From positions 1 to 37,722 of the forward strand of contig JAIQFC010000037.1 in assembly GCA_020073465.1 (NCBI GenBank): DNA of 37,722 bases, in the 5' to 3' direction. A program made the position numbers and the translations under genes. Below, piece by piece: positions 23,624-33,531 of the stretch. The notes beneath the pieces were generated by a model, which was given only the letters and a program-made list of their open reading frames with translations, ran no database searches and was not told the DNA's origin. The stretch comes from Terriglobia bacterium. GTDB lineage: Bacteria > Acidobacteriota > Terriglobia > Terriglobales > Acidobacteriaceae. Positions within the stretch are counted from its first letter, which is position 1. Each line of letters starts with the position of its first letter.

Positions 23624-24682
23624 ATGCGCCCTGAATGGGCAACGCGATTCTCTCTCCAGAACCTCCGTCCCCTAGCGAGTTTGTTTTCCGAGGACCTGGC
23701 TATTGACTTGGGAACGGTCAATACGCGTGTCTATGCCCGCGGTCGGGGCATCGTTGTCAACGAGCCCTCGGCCGTTGCTCTCGACGACAGCACTGGGGAA
23801 GTGCAGGCGGTGGGCAGAGAGGCAAAAGAGATGCTAGGGCGTACGCCAGGCAAGATCAGAGTGATCAAACCATTAAAAGACGGGGTGATCGCGGACTTCA
23901 AAGTGGCCGAGAAAATGCTCAGTTATTTTATTCAGAAGGCCCATCAGCGCAGGACACTGGTTCATCCGCGCGTCATCATCAGCGTCCCTTCCGAGATTAC
24001 CCAGGTGGAACGGCGCGCGGTGACAGATTCAGCCTATCGAGCCAAGGCTGCAGAAGTCCACTTGGTGGAGCAGGCGATGATGGCCGCCATTGGTGCCGGG
24101 CTGCCCGTTACCAAGCCCATCGGCAATTTGGTTGTGGACATCGGAGGTGGTACCACTGACGTCGCCGTCATTTCCATGTCTGGGATCGTCTATTCGCGCT
24201 CCCTGCGTGCCGCCGGTAATCACATGGACGAGTCCATCATGAACTACGTGAAACGGAAACATAACCTGCTGATCGGTGAGCGCATGGCCGAGCGGATCAA
24301 AATCGAGATTGGGTCGGCCTCCGCGCTCGAGAAGCCGGTTACCATGGAGGTTAAGGGAAGAAGCCTCATCGAGGGCATTCCCAAGGCGATTGCCGTAGAC
24401 GATGGTGAGATCCGCGAAGCGTTGAACGAATGTGTTGCCGCCATCGTGAGCGCCATCCGCGTGGCCCTGGAGCGCACTCCACCAGAACTCTCCGCTGACA
24501 TTAGCGACCGTGGGCTCGTGCTTGCCGGAGGCGGTGCGTTACTGAAAAACCTTGACAAGCGAATACGGGATGAAACCGGCCTGCCGGTATGCATTGCCGA
24601 CGACCCGTTATGCAGCGTGGTGCTGGGTACGGCAAAGCTTCTCGATGACTTCAGGCTTTTGCGTCGCATCGCGGTGGATTAG
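23624..24682 (+). CDS. mreB: Rod shape-determining protein MreB
   Basis: A complete 352-residue bacterial actin. It has LAIDLGTVNTRVYARGRGIV (phosphate-1), VVDIGGGTTDVAVISMSG (phosphate-2), YVKRKHNLLIGERMAERIKI, EVKGRSLIEGIPKAI, and the adenosine motif LVLAGGGALLKNLDKRI, ending FRLLRRIAVD. MreB forms membrane-bound filaments that guide wall synthesis. The first 20 residues (MRPEWATRFSLQ...) differ from canonical MreB, which starts directly at LFSEDLAIDLG. No mreC, mreD or rodA follows, so this is an orphan mreB, perhaps a second copy beside a canonical locus elsewhere. A truncated paralogue lies at 12176. Confidence 0.93.
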   Translation: MRPEWATRFSLQNLRPLASLFSEDLAIDLGTVNTRVYARGRGIVVNEPSAVALDDSTGEVQAVGREAKEMLGRTPGKIRVIKPLKDGVIADFKVAEKMLSYFIQKAHQRRTLVHPRVIISVPSEITQVERRAVTDSAYRAKAAEVHLVEQAMMAAIGAGLPVTKPIGNLVVDIGGGTTDVAVISMSGIVYSRSLRAAGNHMDESIMNYVKRKHNLLIGERMAERIKIEIGSASALEKPVTMEVKGRSLIEGIPKAIAVDDGEIREALNECVAAIVSAIRVALERTPPELSADISDRGLVLAGGGALLKNLDKRIRDETGLPVCIADDPLCSVVLGTAKLLDDFRLLRRIAVD

Positions 24683-24760
24683 GTTCTGTCCAGGTGAGAT
24701 CCCTGCCTGAGGGAAGAGATGACTGTCGTGACCACGAGGCAATTCTGGACTTACGCTTCG

Positions 24761-24985
24761 TCAACCCGAGACGCATCGGGCGGCAGTTTCCGGGGGCACC
24801 AGGTTGTAGGGGAACCAGGAGGCCCGCTCGAAGCCGGTCAGTCCAATGAGTTGCGGGAGGATTTCCAGATGCCAGTGAAAGTCTTCTTCGATCGTCTTCC
24901 GGTAGCCCTCGCGTGGGCGAAGGAAAGGTCTGTCCTGTAGCGAGAGGTTATACGGTGGACCACCTAAGGCGACGAAAGCGACGGC
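24761..24985 (-). pseudogene. galT: Galactose-1-phosphate uridylyltransferase, C-terminal fragment
   Basis: About 70 residues on the minus strand read GPPYNLSLQDRPFLRPREGY, then DFHWHLEILPQLIGLTGFER and a final PPETAARCVSG-stop. This is the C-terminal pattern of GalT-type hexose-1-phosphate uridylyltransferases (PPYN...HWH.EI.P). The catalytic HPH motif and all upstream parts are absent, and upstream the frame passes into unrelated sequence and then a cupin relic. A decayed fragment; the parent gene's position elsewhere in the genome is unknown. Confidence 0.65.
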
Positions 24986-25204
24986 GGTCGGAGTAACTTG
25001 CGCGGGCAGGTTGGATTTCAGGGGGGAAAAGTTTGACCGGATCTGGCTGGACGCGGGTGTTGTCAGCGGAATTGTCATACGTGGAACTAGAGGGGCCGGA
25101 GCGGAGAAGGTTCCAGCCGTCCGGCAAGGTTTTCGCCTCAAAGTGTTCTTCGTCAACGACGAATTCAGTTCGTGTGATCGCTTGGGCTGTTCTTGCCTGC
25201 TCGC

Positions 25205-25560
25205 GTTTTCGGCATGCCCCAGGTGCGCACAGTCTTTTTGCTGCTCTGGAGTGATCTGAGTAGGAGTTTCACCGTCTGGCACGGAATTGCATCGCATCGT
25301 ATCGTCGAATCCGGGTGCCGAGAAGATGAAAGTCAGGCTGATCGGTTCATTGCCAATGTTCTTCAAACTCACCCAGGTATTCGACGGAATGAAACAAGTC
25401 CCCCCGCATGGAGATCACGCTCCTGATCGCCGAGCCAAACGTGAGCCGTTCCGCTGTGGATCAGCACGATTTCGTCTTGGGCCAATTGCCTGTGCTTAGG
25501 TATGGCCGCCCCCGGGGCAAGCTCCTCCGTGCTCCATGCCATTTTCGACAGATAGAGCAC
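25205..25560 (-). pseudogene. Cupin-domain protein, frameshifted
   Basis: Minus strand, first frame: LYLSKMAWSTEELAPGAAIP, then LAQDEIVLIHSGTAHVWLGD and LHAGGLVSF, where it fails. In the next frame the protein resumes IPSNTWVSLKNIGNEPISLT, FIFSAPGFDDTMRCNSVPDG and ends near AHLGHAE. A missing T in a run of Ts near 25395 accounts for the shift. The family resembles small single-domain cupins with an IPSNTWHS-type motif. The N-terminal leader is also degraded, with no good start codon. Non-functional unless the frameshift is a sequencing error. Confidence 0.7.
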
Positions 25561-25656
25561 AGGTCGTGGCCAAATTGATCGGCGCTCGCAACGAACTCAC
25601 AGGCAAATTCCCCCTGCATCGGGGGTTTGAAGCAAGAAGGGATTACTGCTTGAAAA

Positions 25657-25680
25657 GGGGCGGCCGGCCGATACCGCCCC
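25657..25680 (-). terminator. Rho-independent terminator after the DUF932 gene
   Basis: GGGGCGG (25674-25680 on the minus strand) and CCGCCCC (25657-25663) form a GC-rich stem around a GGCCGG-containing loop, followed on the minus strand by TTTTC. It starts a few bases after the DUF932 stop codon, which fits a terminator for that gene. Confidence 0.65.
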
Positions 25681-25686
25681 CCCCGA

Positions 25687-26421
25687 CTAGAACGATTGTG
25701 AGAATCGGGCCTCCAAGAACTCACCCAGCTTTGCCGTGGCCCTGAACTGCGGGATGGGATCGAGTTCCTTGAATGCAGACGTGAACGCATTGGAAAGACT
25801 CCAGATCGTTCGCGGCCGGAATTCCTCGTATTTCGGCTCGAAGTAGAGGTCATGCACGCTGCGGGCGAGGTGTTTTGGAGCTTCGAGTCTGCCCTCGACG
25901 AACGCTTCGTAGATGACCACCTTCGCAGTGACGTCCGTCAGTTCACTTCTCTGCCATGCTTCCACTTGCTTTCGCATCGGCTCAAAGTTTCGCTGCATTC
26001 GGTCCACGCCAACCGACAGGCAGTCGACGAGCGAGAACGACTTCGAGTGTTTCGCGAGCACGGGAGTGAAGTCCCCCGCAAACGCCATGTTCGAGCACAC
26101 GAACACGCGATACCCACAGGTCATCGCCAAACGCATGCTCTTATCGTGGGAGTTGCGCAATCCTATGGAAAAGCGGCATCCTTCCATCTCGGTTGCGAGA
26201 TCGAGAACGCCAAACGCTTTCATGCCGTCCGGCGAGACCGCATACTCATCGTGAACGACTCCGATGTGGCGGAACCCGAGCGTCTCGACCAAGGCTTGCA
26301 CGATCTCGTGGTGCGGGACCGGGCGGTGAGTTTCCGTTGCCGATGGTGTCGGCACCAGTGCTAGTTCTTCGCGACCAATAGTTCGGCCGCCATAGCCAAT
26401 CAACGTACTAGTTTCTGACAT
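25687..26421 (-). CDS. DUF932 domain-containing protein
   Basis: A 244-residue protein of the DUF932 type, common on plasmids, phages and integrative elements. Family-like blocks are HEIVQALVETLGFRHIGVVH, MKAFGVLDL, FSIGLRNSHDKSMRLAMTCG, YRVFVCSNMAFAGDF and the C-terminal TIWSLSNAFTSAFKELDPI. No enzymatic motif is known for the family. A strong AAGGAGGAAAC precedes the ATG, and a terminator follows, so it is a self-contained transcription unit. Its presence beside a helicase and a Rad52-like fragment suggests that the 25.6-33 kb region derives from a mobile element. Confidence 0.85.
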   Translation of the reverse strand: MSETSTLIGYGGRTIGREELALVPTPSATETHRPVPHHEIVQALVETLGFRHIGVVHDEYAVSPDGMKAFGVLDLATEMEGCRFSIGLRNSHDKSMRLAMTCGYRVFVCSNMAFAGDFTPVLAKHSKSFSLVDCLSVGVDRMQRNFEPMRKQVEAWQRSELTDVTAKVVIYEAFVEGRLEAPKHLARSVHDLYFEPKYEEFRPRTIWSLSNAFTSAFKELDPIPQFRATAKLGEFLEARFSQSF

Positions 26422-26692
26422 ACTTGTTTCCTCCTTGTTGGTGTTAGATTGGATTTGTGAAGGTGAGAAAAACGGAGGAGCGCCTTGTTGCGTTCGAGGA
26501 ATAGGAGTGTGCGGTGCACACGTAAGTCATGAGACGCACACACCGGTGGCCAGGGCCGTGGGTGTTCGCCTCCCAAGTCTGGCCTTCGGAATTAGTGTTG
26601 CGGTTCCTCAGGCTCTAGAAGGGAGACATCGGGATCCTAAGAGACGCGCTTCGCGTGGATTTAACGCGCTGCGACGACCCCTTAAAGCACGC

Positions 26693-27035
26693 ATGAGTTC
26701 GGCACCCAATAAATCGCAGGTCCGGCGTGGTACTCGAATTCCTTGCGAGATTCCGATTACTCTCACCAGGTCTGGATCCGATTCACCCGTTCTCGGAGCC
26801 GTGTCTCACAATCCTGGTGAACCCACAGGGATGTGCACTACGGTTCCGTCGTCCGCTAGAGATAGGAGCCGCAGTTCGGTTGGAGGGTCTTCCCGCTAGG
26901 ACTAACGTCACCGCGCGGATAGTGAACTCTATCTCGATTGGAGAGTATGAGAAGTTTTGGCTGCTGGGATTGGCGCTGGATGAGCCGGGCAATGTGTGGG
27001 GCATCAGAACGTCACCCGAAAACTGGGCGCGATAA
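26693..27035 (+). pseudogene. PilZ-domain protein, frameshifted
   Basis: From ATG 26693 one frame reads MSSAPNKSQVRRGTRIPCEI PITL up to SGSDSP; the adjoining frame then reads PFSEPCLTILVNPQGCALRF, RPLEIGAAVRLEGL and FWLLGLALDEPGNVWGI, ending NWAR at 27035. Joined, they make a PilZ-like domain with the RRxxR motif early and a D/NxSxxG-like turn (NPQGC). PilZ domains bind cyclic di-GMP, but the divergent NPQGC turn makes binding doubtful. One extra base near 26783 explains the break. 26422-26692 upstream shows no gene. Confidence 0.65.
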
Positions 27036-27071
27036 GGTGTCGACGAAACCAACGGCCGTTTCTTAATGGCG

Positions 27072-29408
27072 TCAACTTAGGCTGAACAACGACGCCTGTG
27101 CCGGGACAACTGGCCTCCCGCGCCGCCTTCTACCTGACAACGACTCCGGTCGCCGCCCAAAGACGACAATCGGACCCGTGTCGATGGCTCCTTCGACAAG
27201 CCCAGCGGGGTCATACTGCGTGCCCAGCAGAATGTCCGGCGGTTCGGGGGAAGCGGCATCATCGCTGCAACCTGAGGTCGTTGGAAACAGCTTTTGATGT
27301 TCTGTGTTGAGGGCTTTCCAGACGGCGTCAGCGGTTTCGCCAATACCATTCCTTTCGACCAGCTCCCGCGCCATCGCCGAGAGCATGTCATCGTCTTCAT
27401 CGATGCTCTGCAATCCCTCGCCGGCAAACTTGCCCTCCATGGTGAGAGCCACGAGGAGCTTCTTGCCCATGAGGCGTAAACAGGACGTCTGCATCGTCCC
27501 TTCATAGCAAAGAAACTTCACGCGTACCGGCCGTCGCTGCCCTATCCTCCAGGACCTGCGGCTGGCTTGCCGCAACGTGTGCAGTGAGTATCCCGACTCG
27601 CAGAAGATGATCGTCGGGAAGTCCAACAGGTCCAGACCTGTTTCCACTAGTTTGGGATGACAGATCACTACGTGCACACCGTCTTTGACCTGCCTGGCGT
27701 ACCAAGCTTCGCGCTTAGAGGTATCAACGCTCGCCCGCAGAACAGCGGTGTGGATTCCCTCGTTACTCAGGATTCGTTGCAGTCTGGCTGTAACGTCGTG
27801 CTTCTGCGTGTACACGGCAAAGACTTGACACCGCCGTCCCTCCGCCAGCTCTTTCTTGATCTCTTCGATCAGTCTGCGTTCTTTGGAATAGATACGGTCC
27901 TCCGGAAGGTCGCGGGGTTCTGCAATAACGAATCGGACCTTGCGCTTGAGTTCAGGATCGAACTCAGTACCGTACAGCGTCCCAATCCCGTATGGGTGAT
28001 CGGGATACAGCAACAGAGTGTTGAGCATCGTGCTCAGAACCGACCGGTTGCCCCTATGAGCTTTCAACGCCTTCCGCATGTCATCTTCGAGCTCGCGGTA
28101 CGCTTCCTGCATGGGAGCGTCCATCGGCACGCTCAGATAGGTTTCCTCATATGGCGGAAGTTCTCCCGAGATGTCCTCCAGGAACACAAAGGCGCACAGC
28201 TGCATGAGGAATTCGCCAAACAGCAGCGGTGATGCTCCGGGCTTGCGGCGAACTGTGCTCGTGGTTTTAGCCTTGGAGCAGGCGTTGTTGGCAGGCTCTA
28301 CCTTGGTGATAGTCTCCAGGACGCCGTAGTCCTGAATGAAGGAACTGCGTCCTGTCGTGCCCCATTCGTAGCCATGCTCCTTCATCCGTCTCGCTTCGAG
28401 ACGGAAGAGCGTGTTAAACAGATCGTCTGCATAGCCGCCCAGCAGCGTGCCGGTCAATCCGACGATCCGATCGGTGCATGAGGCCAGAGTGCCGAGAGCA
28501 TTCCCCTGAGCCGTATCGCCTGCCAGTTGGTGAATCTCGTCGCAAATCGCATAGTCAAACCAACCGGGCATGTAGCGCCCGATGAATTCGACAGGAGCCA
28601 TCCGGCGGATTCTCTCTGGGTCGGCCTGCCACATTGGGCTGTGCAGCCTACGACAGGACCTCTCGCCACGCGCTTCGATGGTCTCGGAAATCTTGACCTT
28701 CTCGAAGTCTGCGACAGTCAAGCGGCCTTCATCAACGATCACTGGTTTGCCCGTGTCTGCGTTTACGACGCAACCTAGGTATGGGCCCGAGCGCGGTACC
28801 AGATACGCGTGGCGCCAGAAGTACCCCAGCTTGGCCCGCTCGCGCCCGACGATGAACAACGCCGGTCGCGTGCACAACGACAGCCAGCGCTCGCGCGCAC
28901 TCGGAAATTGCTTCCGCAGCCGGAGATCGCTCAGTGTGGTACCTAGTCCTTCTCTTACGATCCGGCCTTGCTTCAACCGCATTTCGTTGACACCGTGTGG
29001 CGTATTCTCGTCGCCGCCGTTCCGCAAATCGTCGATCAGAAACACACGAATTCCAGGGACCGTAAGAAATGCTTCCCGCGCCCACTTCTCCACCAAGTGC
29101 GGCGGGACCATCGCCAGAGCTGTGGATGGATGCCCTCTGCTGTGGACATGAATCGCTCCCAGCGAAATTAGGGTCTTACCCGTGCCGCATTCGGCCACGA
29201 CCATGGCGGTTCTCGCCCGCTGCCAGCGTTCCACGACGCCCATGATGGCAATCGTCTGTGCGGGAAATGGCCTTCGCAGCAGTGCACCGATGCGAGGCGA
29301 AACGGGAGCGTCAAAGTGGTGTAAGGCCGGGAATTCCTTAAGGATGCGCTGTCCCAGCAAGCTCGCGTTTGCGCGCATATAGTCGTAGATCGTGAAAAGT
29401 TCGGGCAT
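27072..29408 (-). CDS. SNF2-like DEAD/DEAH helicase
   Basis: A 778-residue superfamily-2 ATPase. Motif I AECGTGKT is at 72-79, motif II DEIH at 290-293 and motif III GLTGT at 317-321. The helicase C domain has VFAVYTQKHDVTARL (529-543), motif V ETGLDL at 589-594 and motif VI SRRSWRIGQR at 616-625. RIGQR is characteristic of SNF2-type translocases. About 200 residues between motifs I and II form an unusual insertion. No nuclease or methylase domain is fused. AGAGGA precedes the ATG. It is the last gene of an operon with two unrecognised proteins, a DUF6036 protein and an XRE regulator, which suggests a role in mobile-element maintenance or defence. Confidence 0.87.
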   Translation of the reverse strand: MPELFTIYDYMRANASLLGQRILKEFPALHHFDAPVSPRIGALLRRPFPAQTIAIMGVVERWQRARTAMVVAECGTGKTLISLGAIHVHSRGHPSTALAMVPPHLVEKWAREAFLTVPGIRVFLIDDLRNGGDENTPHGVNEMRLKQGRIVREGLGTTLSDLRLRKQFPSARERWLSLCTRPALFIVGRERAKLGYFWRHAYLVPRSGPYLGCVVNADTGKPVIVDEGRLTVADFEKVKISETIEARGERSCRRLHSPMWQADPERIRRMAPVEFIGRYMPGWFDYAICDEIHQLAGDTAQGNALGTLASCTDRIVGLTGTLLGGYADDLFNTLFRLEARRMKEHGYEWGTTGRSSFIQDYGVLETITKVEPANNACSKAKTTSTVRRKPGASPLLFGEFLMQLCAFVFLEDISGELPPYEETYLSVPMDAPMQEAYRELEDDMRKALKAHRGNRSVLSTMLNTLLLYPDHPYGIGTLYGTEFDPELKRKVRFVIAEPRDLPEDRIYSKERRLIEEIKKELAEGRRCQVFAVYTQKHDVTARLQRILSNEGIHTAVLRASVDTSKREAWYARQVKDGVHVVICHPKLVETGLDLLDFPTIIFCESGYSLHTLRQASRRSWRIGQRRPVRVKFLCYEGTMQTSCLRLMGKKLLVALTMEGKFAGEGLQSIDEDDDMLSAMARELVERNGIGETADAVWKALNTEHQKLFPTTSGCSDDAASPEPPDILLGTQYDPAGLVEGAIDTGPIVVFGRRPESLSGRRRRGRPVVPAQASLFSLS

Positions 29409-29482
29409 GAAAATCCTCTGGTACGCGGAAGGGATTGCCGTAGAGAACGTGACAAGAAGAAGGAAGGAGGCGATGGGGAGGG

Positions 29483-30154
29483 CTAGTTGGCCGTCAAGAA
29501 GATGTCTTGCAGACTCAAGCTCGGCCAGCGGATCGAACCGGTTTTGGGCGGAAGACTGATAGCGCCACTCTCAACGCCCCAGCTGAGCCAGGAAAGAAAC
29601 TGCTCCTTCTCGCCTTTGACCAGCACCGGCGCACATCCGATACCAAGAGTACGGATGATCGCCTGATGCATTTCCAGTTCGCCGGCAAACCAGTCAGCCC
29701 AGTCCGGCATTCCGGGGATTCCGTGAATATGGGCGAGAGAGGCCCAGATGAATCGGTTTTCCGAGCTTGCCAGCAGTGTCCGTCCTGAACTCGCCGACAC
29801 GTTGCTGGAAGCGAACTCTTCCGACAACGCAATAAGGTGACGCAGGGGCTTTTTGCGCCCGGCAAGCTGTACCGAGCCTTTGAAACACTGTGCGTTTTGT
29901 TCGAGACAGACTCGAATCGGCTGTACCCCTGGCCCTTCCACCATGAACCTGTCTGCCATGGAGATCGCCGCGCTGACGGCCGCAACCTGCGTGTCCCCAC
30001 CGATCACGGAAATGAGATGGGCTTTGGCCTGCCGGGGCGGATCGGGCAACACCTCCCCGATGAAGCGGTCGAGGCGCAGCTTGATGCTGGTGGTAGTCTT
30101 CTCCGTGCTCTTCACGTAGGTCAGCCAGCCGAATCGAAGGTGGGCATTTTTCAT
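29483..30154 (-). CDS. Unrecognised 223-residue protein (accessory operon)
   Basis: The protein starts MKNAHLRFGWLTYVKSTEKT and contains KAHLISVIGGDTQVAAVSAA, a hydrophobic beta-alpha-beta-like start, then LARKKPLRHLIALSEEFA-like basic text and LLASSENRFIWASLAHIHGI PGM. No P-loop, metal-binding or nuclease motif stands out. Its ATG overlaps the stop of the preceding gene (ATGA), a sign of tight coupling, and the helicase starts 74 bases downstream. Function unknown; probably a subunit or partner in the helicase operon. Confidence 0.75.
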   Translation of the reverse strand: MKNAHLRFGWLTYVKSTEKTTTSIKLRLDRFIGEVLPDPPRQAKAHLISVIGGDTQVAAVSAAISMADRFMVEGPGVQPIRVCLEQNAQCFKGSVQLAGRKKPLRHLIALSEEFASSNVSASSGRTLLASSENRFIWASLAHIHGIPGMPDWADWFAGELEMHQAIIRTLGIGCAPVLVKGEKEQFLSWLSWGVESGAISLPPKTGSIRWPSLSLQDIFLTAN

Positions 30155-30630
30155 TCGGCCTCCTTCTTTTCGTGAGTGAGAACCTGGGTCTTTCCATTGG
30201 CAAAGACAAGGGTCAGCTCATGCGAGAATCTTTCCCGGTCATGCAGGACTTTGGTTCCGTCTTCTTCCTGTTCTTCCCAATGGTCAGTGAATTTCACAGA
30301 GCGCCAGTGGGCGATGTGACGAGCTTCTCCTTCGCCGAATACTCCATTGAGCATTCCGGCAGTACAGAGCAAGCCGACATGTCCACCGTGGAGCGGTGTG
30401 AGCGGCCGGCCTTTGACATCGCCAAGCTTAGGAAGGAGAACCCGGCCCGCCTGACGGTACGCGGATGACTCCAGCAGCAAGCCCTCTACCTCGTCCAACG
30501 GAATACCCATGTTGGTCAGTACCGCCGGCTCGGAGGTAGGAACTTCGTAACGGACCTCAGCAGTGTCACGCAGAGGCTCAAGCTCGGCCTTCGTTGCCAG
30601 CGCTTCGAGGTATCGCACTCCATCCAACAA
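30151..30630 (-). CDS. Unrecognised 159-residue protein (accessory operon)
   Basis: Reads LDGVRYLEALATKAELEPLR, EVRYEVPTSEPAVLTNMGIP, LTPLHGGHVGLLCTAGMLNG and a C-terminal strand-rich WEEQEEDGTKVLHDRERFSH. No known domain. The start is uncertain: 30630 is a TTG, and the same frame stays open upstream to a stop near 30724 with protein-like RRKRHARLSDAALLDG but no ATG, so the true start may be a rare codon further up. The 3' end overlaps the next gene by four bases. It follows the DUF6036 gene by about 120 bases. Confidence 0.65.
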   Translation of the reverse strand: MLDGVRYLEALATKAELEPLRDTAEVRYEVPTSEPAVLTNMGIPLDEVEGLLLESSAYRQAGRVLLPKLGDVKGRPLTPLHGGHVGLLCTAGMLNGVFGEGEARHIAHWRSVKFTDHWEEQEEDGTKVLHDRERFSHELTLVFANGKTQVLTHEKKEAE

Positions 30631-30749
30631 CGCCGCATCTGAAAGCCGGGCATGTCGTTTGCGACGGGTCGACGAAGAGAGAGCGAACGAGAGGGTAGCG
30701 TGGAGTCTTGCCGACTGCTAGAACAACCCAGCGGTTTGTATGTCGCTAG

Positions 30750-31310
30750 TTACTGCTTTGATCTTTCCTCTTCGATGGCCTCAATCCACAGTTGGAGCGT
30801 GAGGTCTTCGCGCTCCGGATTGCCCTGCTGCCAGCGCAGTTCCTTCTGGTATCGATCTTTAAGAACTTCCAGGTCAAGCGGGACGGTTCGCGCCAGGTGC
30901 TTCACATCGTCTCGGTCACGTTGGATGTTGCGTTCCAGCTTTGACAAAGCAAGGTCGTAGGGATCAAGGGCTAAGAGTCGAAGATGTTTGAAGGCCCCCG
31001 GAAATATCTCCGTGAGCCGGTCTTCGTAGTCTTCCGGCACATGCGCCACGCCGACGTGGTCAAGATAGATCTTGTACTTCTTGTGAAGCGGACCGCCTCG
31101 CATGCCCAGTTCCAGCATGGAGCGGCCGACTTCGCCTGGAGCAATCTCCAAGACGTCCAGATCTCCCGTCGGCCGTGAGAACCCGTAGACCGTGCTGATA
31201 ACGAACCCTCCCATGCAATGCAGACGAACTTCCTCGTGCACCGCCGAATCCAGTTCGTGGAGAAAAGAGAGCCACGGTTGCGGAATACTATTACGGGGAC
31301 GCGTAGGCAA
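30750..31310 (-). CDS. DUF6036 nucleotidyltransferase-like protein
   Basis: A 186-residue protein with a minimal nucleotidyltransferase signature: LHCMGGFVISTVYGFSRPT followed by GDLDVL, giving the GG...DxD arrangement, then KYKIYLDHVGVAHVPEDYED and LDPYDLALSKLERN (residues about 115-128). This matches DUF6036, related in fold to AbiEii-type toxins that transfer nucleotides to RNA. The start overlaps the end of the XRE gene by 20 bases, so the two are translated together. The pair resembles a toxin-antitoxin or abortive-infection module, although the XRE partner is longer than most antitoxins. Confidence 0.8.
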   Translation of the reverse strand: MPTRPRNSIPQPWLSFLHELDSAVHEEVRLHCMGGFVISTVYGFSRPTGDLDVLEIAPGEVGRSMLELGMRGGPLHKKYKIYLDHVGVAHVPEDYEDRLTEIFPGAFKHLRLLALDPYDLALSKLERNIQRDRDDVKHLARTVPLDLEVLKDRYQKELRWQQGNPEREDLTLQLWIEAIEEERSKQ

Positions 31311-31986
31311 GGTGCTCTCCCTTCATGTCTGTGAGGAGATTCCAGTGTGCTGCGGTGGGCGAGCGGTGCTCACGCAGCCACACTCGCTCAGCGTGGGTCA
31401 TGGAGTCGTGGCAGAAAGTATCTTCTCGTGCTAATCGTGAACTCTCCAGGACTTCCAAGCGCTGCCGAAGCTCTCTCACCCGTTCGCTGTCGTTCTTGTC
31501 TGCTGCCACTTCACTCGCTAGAGAGACGGCAAATCCCAATCGGTTTTGCCGGTCACGCAACTTGGCGTTGCGAACCAACCAGTCCCAGTCCATGTCAACG
31601 TAGGTCAGTGCCAGCCACGGCAAGCCCTCGGCAACTCGGGTGTCAAGATTTGGCTCGCTCAGCGCCTCCAGCAAGACTTCAGCAGGGTTCCGCCGCCTTC
31701 TCACGCTAAGATAGGAGAACCCCGGATGACCGAGCGCCCCTAGTTCTGCGCCGAAATCGGGCTTCCGCGGCGACGCCGCCATTCCCGGGTCCTGGGATCG
31801 CAACGGCAGCGCCGTAGGCGGCAGGCTCAGAACTTTGAGAGCCCTACATACGAATCGGTCGGATAGAGGACGACGCCCTCTCTCCAGCATCGACAAATAG
31901 GCTTGGGTGACACCAAGCGCAAGGGCGGCTTGCTCTTGTGTCCAGTTCTTCCTACGGCGCGCTTCTTTTAACACCTTCTCGTCCAT
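31291..31986 (-). CDS. XRE family transcriptional regulator
   Basis: A 231-residue protein with an N-terminal Cro/C1 HTH (about residues 5-60: LKEARRRKNWTQEQAALALG then VTQAYLSMLERGRRPLSD). The long C-terminal region (LPWLALTYVDMDWDWLVRNA, LASEVAADKND, a basic heptad-like RVRELRQRLEVLESSRLARE) is unrecognised and may sense or hold the DUF6036 partner. AAGG lies upstream of the ATG. A perfect palindrome at 32021-32041 sits 35-55 bases before the start, in a TATA-rich promoter, the expected place for autoregulation. First gene of the accessory operon. Confidence 0.85.
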   Translation of the reverse strand: MDEKVLKEARRRKNWTQEQAALALGVTQAYLSMLERGRRPLSDRFVCRALKVLSLPPTALPLRSQDPGMAASPRKPDFGAELGALGHPGFSYLSVRRRRNPAEVLLEALSEPNLDTRVAEGLPWLALTYVDMDWDWLVRNAKLRDRQNRLGFAVSLASEVAADKNDSERVRELRQRLEVLESSRLAREDTFCHDSMTHAERVWLREHRSPTAAHWNLLTDMKGEHLAYASP

Positions 31987-32020
31987 ACTGATCCTTGCTT
32001 CTCTCCAAGGAGTATCTATA

Positions 32021-32041
32021 ATATAACACAGATTGTTATAT
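32021..32041 (-). promoter_or_regulatory. Palindromic operator of the XRE operon
   Basis: ATATAACA-N5-TGTTATAT is a perfect 8-bp inverted repeat in a locally AT-rich stretch, unlike its GC-rich surroundings. Promoter-like hexamers (TATTAT, TATAGA) overlap it on the minus strand. An operator overlapping the promoter is the usual layout for self-repressing XRE regulators. Confidence 0.7.
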
Positions 32042-32138
32042 CACCAAAGCAGCGTCACTCTCCCATGTTCAGCGCCATTACGGTCTATCTGATTGACAAA
32101 TAAGGCGTTCATGAAGAGTCGTAGGGCTGTGCTCGGCT

Positions 32139-33494
<1,356 letters not shown>

Positions 33495-33531
33495 TTAATG
33501 CCGAACGAATCTGATTTCCTGCGCCAAACGG

